This document shows, piece after piece, positions 32,295-43,636 of a stretch of 64,000 bases of DNA. The position numbers and the translations under genes are program-made. The notes beneath the pieces are model-generated. The model was not told the DNA's origin, made no database searches, and saw nothing but the letters and a program-made list of their open reading frames with translations. The stretch is from Apodemus sylvaticus (Eukaryota > Chordata > Mammalia > Rodentia > Muridae), in assembly GCF_947179515.1 (NCBI RefSeq), contig NC_067473.1, forward strand, positions 77,054,936 through 77,118,935. Reading direction: 5' to 3'. The first letter of the stretch is position 1; every line of letters starts with the position of its first letter.

Positions 32295-33600
32295 TTGAGG
32301 AATACCGAATGGCGGAGAAGCACCTAAAGAAATGTTCAACATCCTTTGTCATCAGGGAAATGCAAATCAAAACAACCCTGAGATTCCACCTCATACCAGT
32401 CAGAATAGCTAAGATCAAAAGCTCAGGGGACAGCATATGCTGGAGGATGTGGAGAAAGAGGAACACTTCTCCATTGCTGGTGGGATTGCAAGCTGGCATA
32501 CTTCCACTTTGGAAATCATTTTGGTGACTCCTCAAAAAATTGGACATAGCACTACCTGAGGACCCAGCTATACCACTCCTGGGCATATACCCAGAAGATG
32601 CTCTAACATGTAATAAGGACACATGCTCCACTATGTCCATAGCAGCCTTATTTATAATAGCCAGATGCTGGAAAGAACCCAGATGTCCTTCAACAGAGGA
32701 ATGGATACAGAAAATGTGGTATATTTACACAGTGGAGTACTATTCAGCTATTAAGAGTGATGTATTCATGAAATTCTTAGGTAAATGGATGGAACTAGAA
32801 AATATCATTCTGAGTGAGGTAACCCAGTCACAAAGGAACACACATTAGGTATGCGCTCACTGATAAGTGGATATTAGCCCAGAAGCTCTGAATACCCAAG
32901 ACACAATCTACAGATGAAGTTTGAGAAGAAGAAAGACCAATGTGTGGGTGATTCGGTTCTTCTGAGAAGGGGAACAAAATACTCACAGGAGCAAATATGT
33001 AGATAAAATGTAGAGCAAAAACTTAAGGAAAGGCCATCTAGAGACATCTAGAGACTGTACCACCTGGGGATTTAACCCATATATAGTCACCAAACCCTGA
33101 CACTATCATGGATGCCAGGAAATACTTGCTGAAAGGAACGTGATATGGCCTCCTAAGAGGCCCTGCCAGAGCCTTACAAATTCAGAGGCAGATAGATGCT
33201 AGCAACCATTGGACTGAGCATGGGGTCCCCAATGGAGGAGTTAGAGAAAGGACAGAAGGAGATGAAGGGGTTGCAACTTCATAGGAGGAACAACAATATC
33301 AACAACCAGAGCTTCCAGGGACTAAGCCATCAACCAAAGAGTACACATGGCTCCAGCTGCATATGTAGCAGAGGATTGCCTTGTCAGGCTTAAAGGGGTG
33401 GGGAGGTCCTTGATCTTATAAAGGCTCAATAGTTGCCCCAATGTAGGGGCATCAAGGGTGGGGAGATAGGAGTGGGATGGGTGGAGGAACACCTCATAAA
33501 AGTAGGGGGGAGGATAGGATAGGGGCTATGTGGGAGGGGACGACTGGGAAAGGAGATAACATTTGAAATGTAAATAAAGAATATATCCAATTAAAAAAAA
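32295..33600 (+). mobile_element. 5'-truncated Lx-type LINE-1 (ORF2 end + long 3' UTR)
   Basis: It begins within ORF2 (tgaggaataccgaatggcgg, equal to about residue 1083 of the intact copy). The ORF2 reading is broken by frameshifts, including one in the Cys-rich motif near 32440-32470. A long 3' UTR follows (about 32870-33590) of the older Lx type: blocks such as ggatgccaggaaatacttg, aaccattggactgagcatgg and aggaggaacaacaatatcaac also occur in the copies at 19.1 and 51.9 kb. It ends aatgtaaataaagaatatatcc and poly(A). No convincing TSD was found. Confidence 0.92.
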
Positions 33601-33659
33601 GAATAAGATTGTCTTCACAACCAATAAGAGTATTCTCTCATATAATTACTGTGTGGTGT

Positions 33660-33696
<37 letters not shown>

Positions 33697-33999
33697 TTTT
33701 TCAGCACATAGTCCATTTCATTAAAATGTGTAAGATTAGCCAGTGTGAGATCTTTGGTGCCTGCTGAGTGATTAATTGGCTTGGGAGCCTCAGTAGGATT
33801 AAGCCTTGGAATAAACAAGGATTATTTATTTATTTACTTAACTTCAGTAATTCTGAAGGTCCTTCCTGGCTACGCTAAAACAAGTTTTGTGTGAGAACAG
33901 ATAAACCCTCATTAAATAAGATTAGGCTCTCCCTGAATTCAAACAGAAAGACAGAAATGGCAGCTATTGGGACCAAAGCAGTGCAGGAGTTGCCCTGGC
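33601..33999. other. Unique DNA with (GT)n
   Basis: A (GT)n microsatellite occupies 33650-33695. Nothing else recognised. Confidence 0.5.
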
Positions 34000-34845
34000 C
34001 TACCTCATTTCCTGTCTCTGTGATAAAAATGCTCTGACAACAGCACCCAAGGAAGGAAGGGCTTGCTTTGGTTTATGATGGGGAAATCACAGCCCAGGAG
34101 CTTGAGGTTGCTGGTCAGATTACATCCAGGGTCAAGAAGCAAAGAGTGAGGCTGGAGAGATGGTCAGCAGTTAGGAGCACAGGATACTCTTCTAGAAGAC
34201 ATATTTGATTCCTGTCCCACTGTAGCAGCTCACAGCTGGCTATACCTCCAGACCCAAAGGATCCAACACCCTCGTTTGGCTTCCATGGCCACCTGCACAC
34301 AAGCGAGATGCACACATATAAATAAAAATAATAAATCTTTAAAAGGAGCATAGTGATGAATGATAACGCCCAGCTCACCTTCTCCATTTCTAAGAACTTA
34401 TGTTTGTGTATATACGTGTGTGCATTCACGTGTGTAGGATGTTATGTGAGGGAGAGAGAGGGAGGATTCTTCCTTACCTCTTGTTGAAATAGTGTCTTTC
34501 TTGCTGTTTCTGCTTCTGCATTACATATTCCAGCCTAGCTGGCCATCGAGCTCCTGGGTGGTCCTTTGGCCTCTGCCTCTCATCTTTCCATCTTCTGAGG
34601 ACCACAAGGAGCACAGATGCCAAGATTTTTACATAACTCCAAGACTCAAGCTCAGGTTGTCAGGCTTGCTTGGTTCAGTCATCTCCTGGCCCCACTTTCC
34701 CCATTTTCAACAGCCCAGAATCCTCATGTAGGGAGTGATCCCACTTACAGTTAAGATCCCACATCTACTAACCTAATCGAGATAATCCCCACAGCTGTGT
34801 CTATGGGCTGGTCTCCTAGGTGATTCTAGAATTAGCTAGCTATCC
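34000..34845. repeat. Rodent interspersed repeat (as at 18.0 kb), split by a B3
   Basis: The first part (34000-34141) shows ctgtgataaaaatgctctgacaa and gaagggcttgctttgg. The last part (34735-34845) shows gtctcctaggtgattctaga. Both match the ends of the 18026-18362 copy. A B3 SINE (34142-34345) and about 390 bp of other sequence lie between. The family is not named with confidence. Confidence 0.55.
34142..34345 (+). repeat. B3 SINE
   Basis: Head gaggctggagagatggtcagcagttaggag, middle gctatacctccagacc and ggatccaacaccctcg, tail with aataaaaataataaatcttt. Confidence 0.85.
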
Positions 34846-34857
34846 ATTTACCTATCC

Positions 34858-34861
34858 ACCC

Positions 34862-34904
<43 letters not shown>

Positions 34905-34985
34905 CATCCGTCTGTCTGTCTGTCTGTCCATCCGTCCGTCCGTCCATCGTCCATCTATCTATCTATCTATCTATCCACCTACCTA
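34858..34985. repeat. Compound tetranucleotide array (TCTA/TCTG/TCCG/TCCA)n
   Basis: About 130 bp of tetranucleotide units that change from tcta to tctg, then tccg/tcca, then back to tcta. It probably arose from one (TCTA)n array by mutation and spread of variants. Confidence 0.95.
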
Positions 34986-35549
34986 CATAAGTTGACAATT
35001 ATCACTAACCACCACATCCCCTGATATTTTTTTTAGGCAATGAAAATAATGCTCACTAAGAAACAAAGCAACTAATATTGTAAATTACAATATGCTATCT
35101 AAATATATGTACCTACACACACTAGATAAAAACTCATCATATTTGGAAAGGAATTTGTACCACATAGTACAACTTAAACATTTTTTTAAAAAAGACAGAA
35201 TAAAACTAAAAACTAGAGAAATTAAATGATATGTTCAATGTAAGAGAGCTACTTAGGGGACAGAGAAGGATGAACAGGGCCTCTGACTGCTTTGCTGAGT
35301 CAACAATTCTGCCCAGGTCGCAACATGTTGAAAGAGAAGAGCCCCCTGGCATGTGAAGGAAGGCTGCCAAACTGTGAGATCTCTGAGATTTTATATGTTC
35401 AAGCCCCAGGAACCTGCTCTTTCTCCAAAATCTGCAACACTAGGAAGACTGACCTTGAGCAGTGCGCAAAGAAAGAGTTGCAGTGTGCCGTACCCTCCAT
35501 GAGCTTCCTCCTGAAAGATAAGTATAGAAGCTACAATCTTTTCAGTAAG
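34986..35549. other. Unique DNA, no gene seen
   Basis: AT-rich to about 35230, then ordinary composition. The frame 35292-35666 has no recognisable domain and runs into a SINE. Confidence 0.5.
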
Positions 35550-35755
35550 TCTAGCAAGCTGGCTCAACCAGGAAGGACGCTAACCACCAAGCATGCCGAC
35601 CTGAGTGTGACCCCCAGGACCCACGCAGTGGAAGAAGAACACCAACTCCTGAAAGTTGCCCTCTGACCTCCACATATGTGCCACAGCCCACATGGGCCCA
35701 CATGTGCAGGAGCACACATGCACACAAAATAAAAAGTGTAATAAACCTTTTTAAA
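35550..35755 (+). repeat. B2/B3-superfamily tRNA-derived SINE
   Basis: The order is aagcatgccgacctgagtg, cccccaggacccacgcagtgg, gttgccctctgacctccaca, then a CA-rich end and aataaaaagtgtaataaa. The tRNA-like head is worn. Confidence 0.75.
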
Positions 35756-36846
35756 GGATAATTTAAAAACACTTTTGATAGCACAGCCTCTGATGTGTAT
35801 GACATCGCTCATGAGTATTCTGACCTCATACACACTGGGGTACCCTTTTCATAAACATTATTTCAGTTTTCTTTGTATTGTGGCATGTGATTGTAATTCG
35901 GGGCTATGTATTATGTGGGCCTGGCCAGCAACAAAGAATCACGGCAGTGCTGCTTCAGCTACTACTAACTCCCTTCCTTTGGAGATATGTTTACGCTGTG
36001 CGTGTCACACTCTGTCACATGGAGTGTGTTGTAATGAGTATATTTATGAGTCTAGCCCTTGCGAGTGGAAACTGATGTGTCCTTGTGCCTCGTGTGCTGC
36101 TGAATTATTACACAGATCTGAACAGCCAAGAAGTCTGTGATCAGAGGGGAGAGAAAGAATTTTAAAGCATAAAACATGTTCTTGGCATTAGCCTGGAATA
36201 GTGGACATTCATAACCCACACATGCCCAGGCTATAAATTTGCAAGGTCGCATTAATATGGCGGTAAAAGTCACTCTTCTGAAAGCTGCACTTGTAAAATA
36301 TTTATAAATTCACATGGTTGCTTCTAGCAAATAGCTACATCTGTCAACTCCGCCTTTCTACTCCCAAAATGGTGGCGATGGTGTCCTGTGTAATTCACAA
36401 TGTGTATATAAAAATTATTTTGGAAAAAATCAAGATGGAAGGTACTTCGATCTAGGGAACTATATCTGTTCCTCTAATGGTCTGATCTCCTGAGACTCTG
36501 TCTCATCAAGGCCTTTTCTCTGAATAAATTTTCATTTCATTGGATTTATCTAGTTCCCAAATTAGCAAAGCAGGTCCTGTGGGGTTGTCTTTAGAATCCC
36601 ACATTAATATGTACAACAGAGTGGAGCTCTTCAGCCCCTAGGTCAATATGTATCAATGTCATGTGGTACAGGAATTGTCTATGTCTGTCTTCTCCCCTAC
36701 GGTGTTCAGAGGATACACCTTACTGGGTACTCGCAGACAGATCTGTCCACATTGTTTCTTCTTAGAAAAAAATAAAGGGAGAAAAGACACCAGATTACAC
36801 TTTCACACAGAAGTGTGGCATCTACTGTCACTGCTATCCGTCTCAA
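35756..36846. other. Unassigned DNA, LTR-like patch possible
   Basis: No gene recognised. A stretch at about 36350-36620 contains tgtatataaaaatt and, about 130 bp later, gaataaattttcatt, which could be a worn LTR promoter and polyadenylation signal. No paired ends were found, so this is weak. Confidence 0.4.
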
Positions 36847-37077
36847 TTCTAGAGCAGTGTTTCTCAACCTTCCTAACGCTGAGACCCTTTAATACGTTTC
36901 CTCATTTTGTGGTGACCTCCAACCATAACATTATTTTTTTATTGCTACTTCATAACTGTAGTTTTGCTGTTCTGAATAGTAGTCTAAATATCTGGCATGC
37001 GGGATATGTGATATGCAAGCCCTGTGCTTCAGCCCAAAGGAGTCCCCACCCACCGGTTGAGAGCCACTCATCTATAA
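36847..37077. mobile_element. Non-autonomous hAT-Charlie transposon (URR1-like), second copy
   Basis: The body is 36855-37069, starting cagtgtttctcaacctt and ending cggttgagagccactc. The inside carries gtggtgacctccaaccat and acttcataactgtagttttgct, as in the 13.2-kb copy. Flanking octamers ttctagag and atctataa share the TCTA core. No coding capacity. Confidence 0.8.
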
Positions 37078-37104
37078 AATCACCTTAAAACTGTATTAGG
37101 ACTT

Positions 37105-37265
37105 GTTTATTTATTTAAGGTCCATATGGTCTGGGTATGGAGGTCAGAGAACAGCTCACAGGAGTTGATTATCTCCTTCCATCAAGTAAGTCTGGAGAAT
37201 CAAACTCCAGTTGTCAGCTTTGGGCACAAGCGCCTTCACCTGCTGACCCATTTTGCCAGTCCCAG
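37105..37265 (-). repeat. B2/B3-superfamily SINE remnant
   Basis: The plus strand reads gtatggaggtcagagaacagc, gagttgattatctccttccatc, caagcgccttcacctgctgac, the complement of a worn tRNA-derived SINE. A younger B2 sits at its edge. Confidence 0.7.
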
Positions 37266-37304
37266 AGTCAGTTCTTTCTTTCTTTTTTTTTTTTTAAGAT
37301 TTAC

Positions 37305-37352
<48 letters not shown>

Positions 37353-37525
37353 TGTATGTGAGTATACTGTAGCTGTCTTCAGACACACCAGAAGAGGGCA
37401 TCGGATCCCATTACAGATGGTTGTGAGCCACCATCTGTACTCAGGGAATTGAACTCAGGACCTCTGAAGGAACAGTCAGTACTCTTAACTGCTGAGCCAT
37501 CTCTCCAGCCCCCCAAAGTCAGTTC
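37266..37525 (-). mobile_element. B2 SINE with (ATTT)n tail and short TSD
   Basis: The body is 37275-37516: a T-rich tail with (ATTT)n at 37301-37351, then gagtatactgtagctgtcttc, gagggcatcggatccc, cttaactgctgagccatctc and tccagcccc. agtcagttc is duplicated at 37266-37274 and 37517-37525. Confidence 0.9.
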
Positions 37526-37902
37526 GAATAATGAACTGAGTACTTAAAAACAAAATGTGCCAGTGTATTTATCTTTGTGATATCTTTTTCTCCAAGGCAT
37601 GGATCCAACCCAGAACCTCACATACGCATGCTATGAACCTATACTACATCTAAGCTATCACTAAAACAAAAGGATATAGTTTGTTGTTGGTTTAGTTTGG
37701 TATGAATCTTCATCCTCATAACTATAGTATTGTGACTGACCTTCAAATTATCTGCATTTTCTACTTCATCCATTGACTATATCTGTACTTTTCCATAGGA
37801 AATCCCACTCATTGACCACACATTGGATGGAAACTCTTTTCCTTACCTTTTTTAAAATTCTAAGTGTGTGTGTGTGGTGTGTGTGTGTGTGTGTGTGTGT
37901 GT
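37526..37902. other. Unassigned DNA with a local repeat and (TG)n
   Basis: Positions 37703-37845 match 31673-31815. A (TG)n run occupies 37864-37902. No gene recognised. Confidence 0.5.
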
Positions 37903-38035
37903 AGACAGGGTTTCTCTATATAGTCCTGGGTGTCCTAGAACTCTTACATAGACCAGGCTGGCCCCAAAACCAGAGATACCTGCCTCTGCCTCCCAAGTAC
38001 TGGGATTATAGGCATGTGCCATCACAACTCGGCTC
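37903..38035 (-). repeat. B1 SINE
   Basis: Complement of B1: agacagggtttctctatatag, gaccaggctggcccc, tgcctctgcctcccaagtac, tgggattataggcatgtgcc. Confidence 0.9.
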
Positions 38036-38062
38036 TATTGTCATATATTTTTCCTTGCTATT

Positions 38063-38196
38063 TTATATAGTTGTAGTTAGGTTTCTGTTGCTATGATCAA
38101 ACACTGGCCAAAAGCAGCTTGTGGAGGACAGAGTTTATTTCATCTCATACTACCAGAAGGAAGAGTTTATTTTGGCTCACTCCTTCTCCAGAAATG

Positions 38197-38232
<36 letters not shown>

Positions 38233-38278
38233 ACACGCACACACACATGTACATGCACACGCATGTGCACACACACAG
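38063..38278. repeat. Rodent repeat fragment followed by (CA)n
   Basis: Positions 38063-38180 read gttgtagttaggtttctgttgctatgatcaaacac onward, matching the family at 18.0 and 34.0 kb. A (CA)n array with interruptions follows at 38199-38278; frames crossing it are artefacts. Confidence 0.65.
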
Positions 38279-39134
38279 TTTTACACCCAAAGACAGAAAT
38301 TCATATATCATCAACCATTCCACAGACCACCACAGAAGAATGGGGTAAGGAGTACAGATCAGGAAACCTAGGGGTTTTTTGTTTGGTTTTTGTTTTGTTT
38401 TGTTTAGCCAAACCAGGAGCAATAATTCCATGTTTGGTACAGATTCTAACATTTAACCAGGAAACACATCAGGTTATCAGGAGACACATTTTTAAAAGGC
38501 TGTTGGATGGATGCATTTCTGATCAATTATTTAATATTCAGTGAACAATGCCTTTAACAGTAGCTTTGCAAAGGTCAAAGCTATCTTTCATATGACTCTT
38601 TTCACACTGTTCCCTTAATAAATATTGAAGATATCCTTATTAAGTAGCGATTTTTATGAGTAGTTATACCAACTGAGCCCAGACAGGCTGGTTTCTGTAT
38701 CTGATCTGACATAATAGGAAATGGTCTCCCTCCAGAGAGAACATCACTGCTCATAAGGCCCACTGTGCCTGCAGAGGCCTGTCCGGGACTACAACCAAGA
38801 AGCTGCAATGTCAGAGAATCTTCCACTGTGCAGACTAGTCACCTCACACACTAGACTGACCTCACATATCAAGAAGATGACTCTAGCCATTCCCTCAAAA
38901 AAGGCATGAGCCTGAGAGACCAAGAAAGGGGGGGGGGGGTGCTACAAATGATGGGTTAACACGAGACTAAAGTCAAGTCTACACTGCTTGATGATTGAGT
39001 TTTCTCCATTCACAGAGCCTAAAATTAAGCATTTCACATGATAAAGGACACTGAATCTATCCCCCAAAGAACAGGAAACTGGCCAACAAAACCTGAAGCT
39101 AAGTAAAGAGTATAATTCAGAATAAAAATATCAA
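38279..39134. other. Unique DNA, no gene seen
   Basis: A G10 run lies near 38930. No repeat or coding sequence recognised. Confidence 0.5.
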
Positions 39135-39270
39135 AGTTGAGCAGGTGGCTCACACCTGTGATCCCACTACTTGAGAGGTGAATGTTGAAAGGTCAGGAGT
39201 TAAAGGTCATGCTTAACTACACAGAAAGTTCAAGCCCATCCAAAGCTACATGAAACTCTACCAGAAAAAA
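39135..39270 (+). repeat. B1-type SINE, diverged
   Basis: Reads gcaggtggctcacacctgtgatccc, tacttgagaggtgaatg, ggtcaggagttaaaggtcatgc: a worn 7SL-derived SINE. Confidence 0.65.
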
Positions 39271-41161
39271 CAACCAAACAACCAACAAAACAAACAAAAA
39301 ACAGGATCACTAGAAATAAACATGCTGCCTAATTGTGGTAATCTATCAAAGGCTATTCTGGTGATCAGAGACACAAACCATACATATATACATTGTTTTG
39401 GTTTTTTTTTTTTAAAGAAATTGTTATGTAAGCTTTCTTACAGTACAAGGGAATAATGTATTCTGAAGACAGAAGAACTGTATTTCGCTTTGACATGTTT
39501 ATGACAGAAAGACCTAGAATCATCTGTTCAAATAATGTCCAAAAGCCACTGTTTTCCATGGAAGGGTGGGGGGTGGGATCTTGGGGGATTTGCTTTATAG
39601 GATCCAGCAATTTTTTTTTTCTTGACAGAATAGATGAAAAGTCTCCAACAAAAAACTGGGGACTCTACACTTGCCTGGGTCATCATGGCTAGGAAAGCCT
39701 AAGACTAGCAGCCTTACTCCAGAACTTTCTTTTGGGCAACATCTGGGGTGAATTAAGTTTCTGTTCCATCCCAGAGCCGGCCACAGATGTAGAGGTGTGA
39801 GCGTGCTTTTCAGGAGCTGGAGATTACATGGTCATGCTACGAACCACTTTTATTAGGAGTTCAAGCACCACATTTCCAGAAGTATGAAGAATGACAGTGA
39901 AGAAGAAAGCCTTTGGAGCTTAAGTTACAACCACATCTAATGAGCACAGAGGTGTTCCTCACTTACAGGGGGATTGCTTTTCAACTCCTGTAGCTTAAAT
40001 GAAACCAGCGATCATAACAGTAAATATGGGTTGCAAAGGTGTCCCAGGAGGTATCATTAGTCACATACTACACCCTTTTCTAATTTGTACACTTCCCATG
40101 TTTCAGGGGTTTCCCAGTACTGCTGAAGCCTCCAGAATTTCATGTTTCCCTCAGCAGGCTACAATAACCCTTAGTCTGAATGACATGTATTATTTCCTCA
40201 GCAAACATATGATGTGGGAAGCTTTAGTAAAAGATTTATTATAAGAAACAGCCTGATGTTTTATTTCCTCCCTTAATTGAATACATTATTGCTTTGTGTT
40301 TAGAAATGCTGCGTTGATGCATTGCACCTCAGAACAACCATGCACACGCCATCTGCAGCAGGGAGGTTTATTAGACTACAAATCAGGATACAGATGTCGG
40401 AGGCAAAGCTACATATGTTAAGTCATAATGCATTACAGTACACTTTAAATCTATACATTGCGGTGGTCCAGCAGGCTTGTTTTTCTTTTAATACAATGTT
40501 GGCACTTACGAACATATAAGAACCAGAAGCCCTCTCTGCCACCATACATGTGATGGACAGGCGACAAGCTGTTGAGGTGGCATGTGCGATCCTGTAGGTG
40601 GAAAGACTAAGTGACTTCAAAAGAAAAATCACACCTTTTTATTCCTTAATACTAGTACAAAAATCTATACTTAAAGTCAGCAGTCAGAGGCTCATGAGCA
40701 GACAGATCTTCAGGGAACGTAAGTGATCACATCTTCATTGATCTAATTCACAACTTTAGATTTTCATCCATTTATTTGAAGGGCATTGATTGAACACCTG
40801 AAACTTGCCGTGTTACCCTGCTCTGGGGTTTTGTTAGGATGAGACTCAAGAGGATTTGGATGCAAACCTTGTTGAATTTTTATTCCTTTTCTCCGACTGT
40901 TTAAAGTTCAGGCCTAAGTGGACATAGTGTTTATAAAGCAGAAAGTTTATAAAAATCTAATAATTGCTTTACTGGTGGAATAAATTGACTGGTTAAACTC
41001 AGCCAGTGCAGCTGAAGGATGATGTCATTGTTTCCACCAGATTCTCAAAGCTATAACTCAATTGTATCTGTCAAATATGTGAAATACAGGATGCCGCGTC
41101 CAAGAGGGATTAGTGTTCTGTAGATCTATCGACCTTCCACACAGCTTAAAGTACCCTGGGT
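39271..41161. other. Unique DNA, possible conserved stretch
   Basis: No repeats recognised over about 1.9 kb. The part 40230-40640 is free of repeats. It carries an AATAAA on the minus strand (40367-40372) with GU-rich sequence after it in that orientation. No coding frame with a recognisable domain. Confidence 0.45.
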
Positions 41162-41370
41162 GGAGCTGGAAAGATGGCTCAGTGGTTATGAATACTGGCT
41201 GCTTTTCCAGAGGACCAGGGTTTTAATCCCAGCACCCACACGGCAACTCCAGTCCCAGGGGATTTTGATGCCCTTCTCTGGCATTTGCAGGAACCACGCA
41301 CGAAATTGAGGCACAGACATAGAGCTGCACATAAAATCATACACATAAAATAGTAATAGTAAGTTAAACT
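41162..41370 (+). repeat. B3 SINE
   Basis: Head gagctggaaagatggctcagtgg, middle cagcacccacacggcaactccagt, tail catacacataaaatagtaat. Confidence 0.85.
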
Positions 41371-41524
41371 ATCTCAAGTAATCTTCAGAGTACTAAATTC
41401 TGATCCTCTTGCCCAACATTTAAGGCTCTTCCCAGTTCTGTATGAATATATTCGTGTTTCATTCACTATTCTTATTTTATAAAGACTGACCAATCTTGGC
41501 ATCTTCAATTGGAAAGCTTAATCG

Positions 41525-41539
41525 AAAAAGTAGATTAGA
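41525..41539. repeat. 15-bp TSD, left copy (second near-full-length L1)
   Basis: aaaaagtagattaga, repeated exactly at 47695-47709. Confidence 0.92.
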
Positions 41540-41788
41540 GAGCAGCAGAGGGAGTGACTCCACGCGGCCATCTTCACTGACTGCAGGTGCAGAAAAGCGT
41601 CACTAGGTACTGTATTATCCTGAGCTTAAGATCTCTGGGGGTGCAAACCACCAGGGGTCTGCCTGTTTCCAGGACCTGAGCACATAGGCGGTTCATTTGC
41701 CAGCCAGCCTGTCGTGGGGCTTGTGTCCTACGTGAGGATCAACAGAAGGAGTGACTCTTTGACGCTATCTTCGCTCCATGACAGAGCA

Positions 41789-42142
41789 GTCGGGTGTTGC
41801 CACCATTATCAGTCCAGCGAAATAAGGGAGACGACACGGGAGACTCTTCTCAAAGCAGTTTATTCAGGAAACCTTACATCAGGAAGTCCCCGATCCTAGC
41901 CCGCTACCCCAGTTATATCCAAGCCTGCACCAATCAGCAACCGCCACGAAGGGGCTCATGATAGGATCAAGACGGTGGCCCGAGAGTGGCCTGATACGAC
42001 GTCAAAGGGTGCATGCACACTTTTCCAGTGCATACAGGACTCTTAAAGGGGAACAACAGGATGCAGGGTTGAGTCATGCGACCTGGCAGCCAGCCGGGGT
42101 GCCATCTTGGGATGGCTGCCACACCCGCTCTCCACAGTCAGG
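41789..42142 (-). mobile_element. Solo LTR, class II (ERVK/IAP-like), inside L1 5' UTR
   Basis: The LTR body is 41795-42136 (342 bp), on the minus strand from tgtggagagcgggtgtggc to ggtggcaaca, so it has TG...CA ends. In that orientation it carries a YY1-like ccaagatggcacc, a gatataact TATA-like box and an AATAAA (complement at 41859-41864) followed by the expected short tail. Flanking hexamers are gtcggg and gtcagg, a 6-bp TSD with one change, the size typical of class II rodent ERVs. No internal proviral sequence remains, so it is the product of LTR-LTR recombination. The exact family was not identified. Confidence 0.88.
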
Positions 42143-42354
42143 AACACCTCGTTTACTGAGACAACCCAAGTATAACATTACTTGAGGCGAGACTCAGCAG
42201 GGGTCCAAAGGTACAAAAGAGGAAGGCTGTATATCAGCAATCTGTGGCTGAGGAAACCCAGTCATCCAGTGTCATGGAAATAACCTTAAAGGTCCATAGG
42301 AGGTTGAAGCACCAGCCAGTGACAATAAGACCATCTAACACCAGTGAGAACCAG

Positions 42355-43578
42355 ATGGATAAAGGCAAACGTAGGAACATTACTAACAGAAACCAAGGCA
42401 TTATGGCAGCATCTGAACCCAATTCTCCAATAACAGCTAGTCCTGGATACCCCAACACACCAGAAAAACAAGAGTTGGATTTAAAATCACTAGTCAGGAT
42501 GCTGTTAGAGGAACACATGAAGGACATAAATAAATCTCTTAAGGAAATTCGGGAGAAAAATGATCAAAAGCTAGAAGCCCTTACAAAGGAAACACAAAAA
42601 TCACTTAAAGAAATTCAGGAGAATATGGGTCATAAGTTAGCAGCCAATAAGGAGGAAATGCAAAAATCACTTAATACAGGAGAACTTTGATCAACAGGCA
42701 GAAATCATGAAAGAGGAAACATAAAAATCACTTAAAGAATTAGAGGAAAACACAAACAAGCAAGTGAAGGAACTGAGCAAAACCATCCAGAATCTAAAAA
42801 CAAGTAGAAACAACTAAGAAATTACAAAGGGAGACAACTTTGGAGATAGAAAACCTTGGGAAGAAATCAGAGGCCATAGATACAAATACCAACAACAGAA
42901 TACAAGAGATAGAAGAAAGAATCTCAGATGTCGAAGATACCATAGAAACCATGATCACAACAGTCAAAGAAAATGCAAAATACAAAAAGTTTATAACCCA
43001 AAACATCCAGGAAATCCAGGACACAATGAGAAAGCCAAACCTAAGGAGTATAGGCATTGATGAGAGTGAAGATTTACAACTTAAAGGGCCAGCAAATATC
43101 TTCAACAAAATTATGGAAGAAAACTTCCCTAACCTAAAGAGAGAGATGCTCATGAATATACAATTAGCCTACAGAACTCCAAACAGACTGGGACCAGAAC
43201 AGAAATACTTCCCGTCACATAATAATCAAAACCCCAAATGTACTAAACAAAGAAAGAATACTTAGGGCAGTAAGAGAAAAAGGACAAGTAACATATAAAG
43301 AAAGACCTATCAGAATTACACCAGACTTCTCACCAGAGACCATGAAAGCTAGAAGATCCTGGGCAGAGGTCATGCAGAATCTAAGAGAACACAAATGCCA
43401 GCCAAGACTACTATACCCAGCAAAACTCTCAATCACTATTGATGGAGAAACCAAGATATTCCATGATAAAACCAAATTTACACAATATCTTTCCACAAAC
43501 CCAGCCCTACAAAGGATAAAAGGGGGAAAACGCCATTACAACGAGGGAAACGATACCCTGGAAAAAGCAGGATATTAA
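42355..43578 (+). pseudogene. L1 ORF1 pseudogene
   Basis: It starts at the MDKGKRRN equivalent of the ORF1 start. The frame is open to 42690 and then breaks; other frames carry the rest (42840-43265 and 43342-43578). Losses near 42670 and 42800 remove the register within the coiled coil, and an inserted base near 43190 (tgggaccag) breaks the RRM/C-terminal part. The coiled-coil units are arranged differently from the intact copy: the 22-residue duplication is not intact here. No functional ORF1p can be made. Confidence 0.93.
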
Positions 43579-43636
43579 ACTTCTTTCATCAAACCCAAAA
43601 GAAGATAACCACACAAGTATAAAATTAACGTCAAAA

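Noticed and set aside
32269..33612. Inverted 10-mer aatcttattc / gaataagatt around the Lx copy
   Set aside because: It is inverted rather than direct, so not a TSD, and a 10-mer at AT-rich sites can arise by chance.
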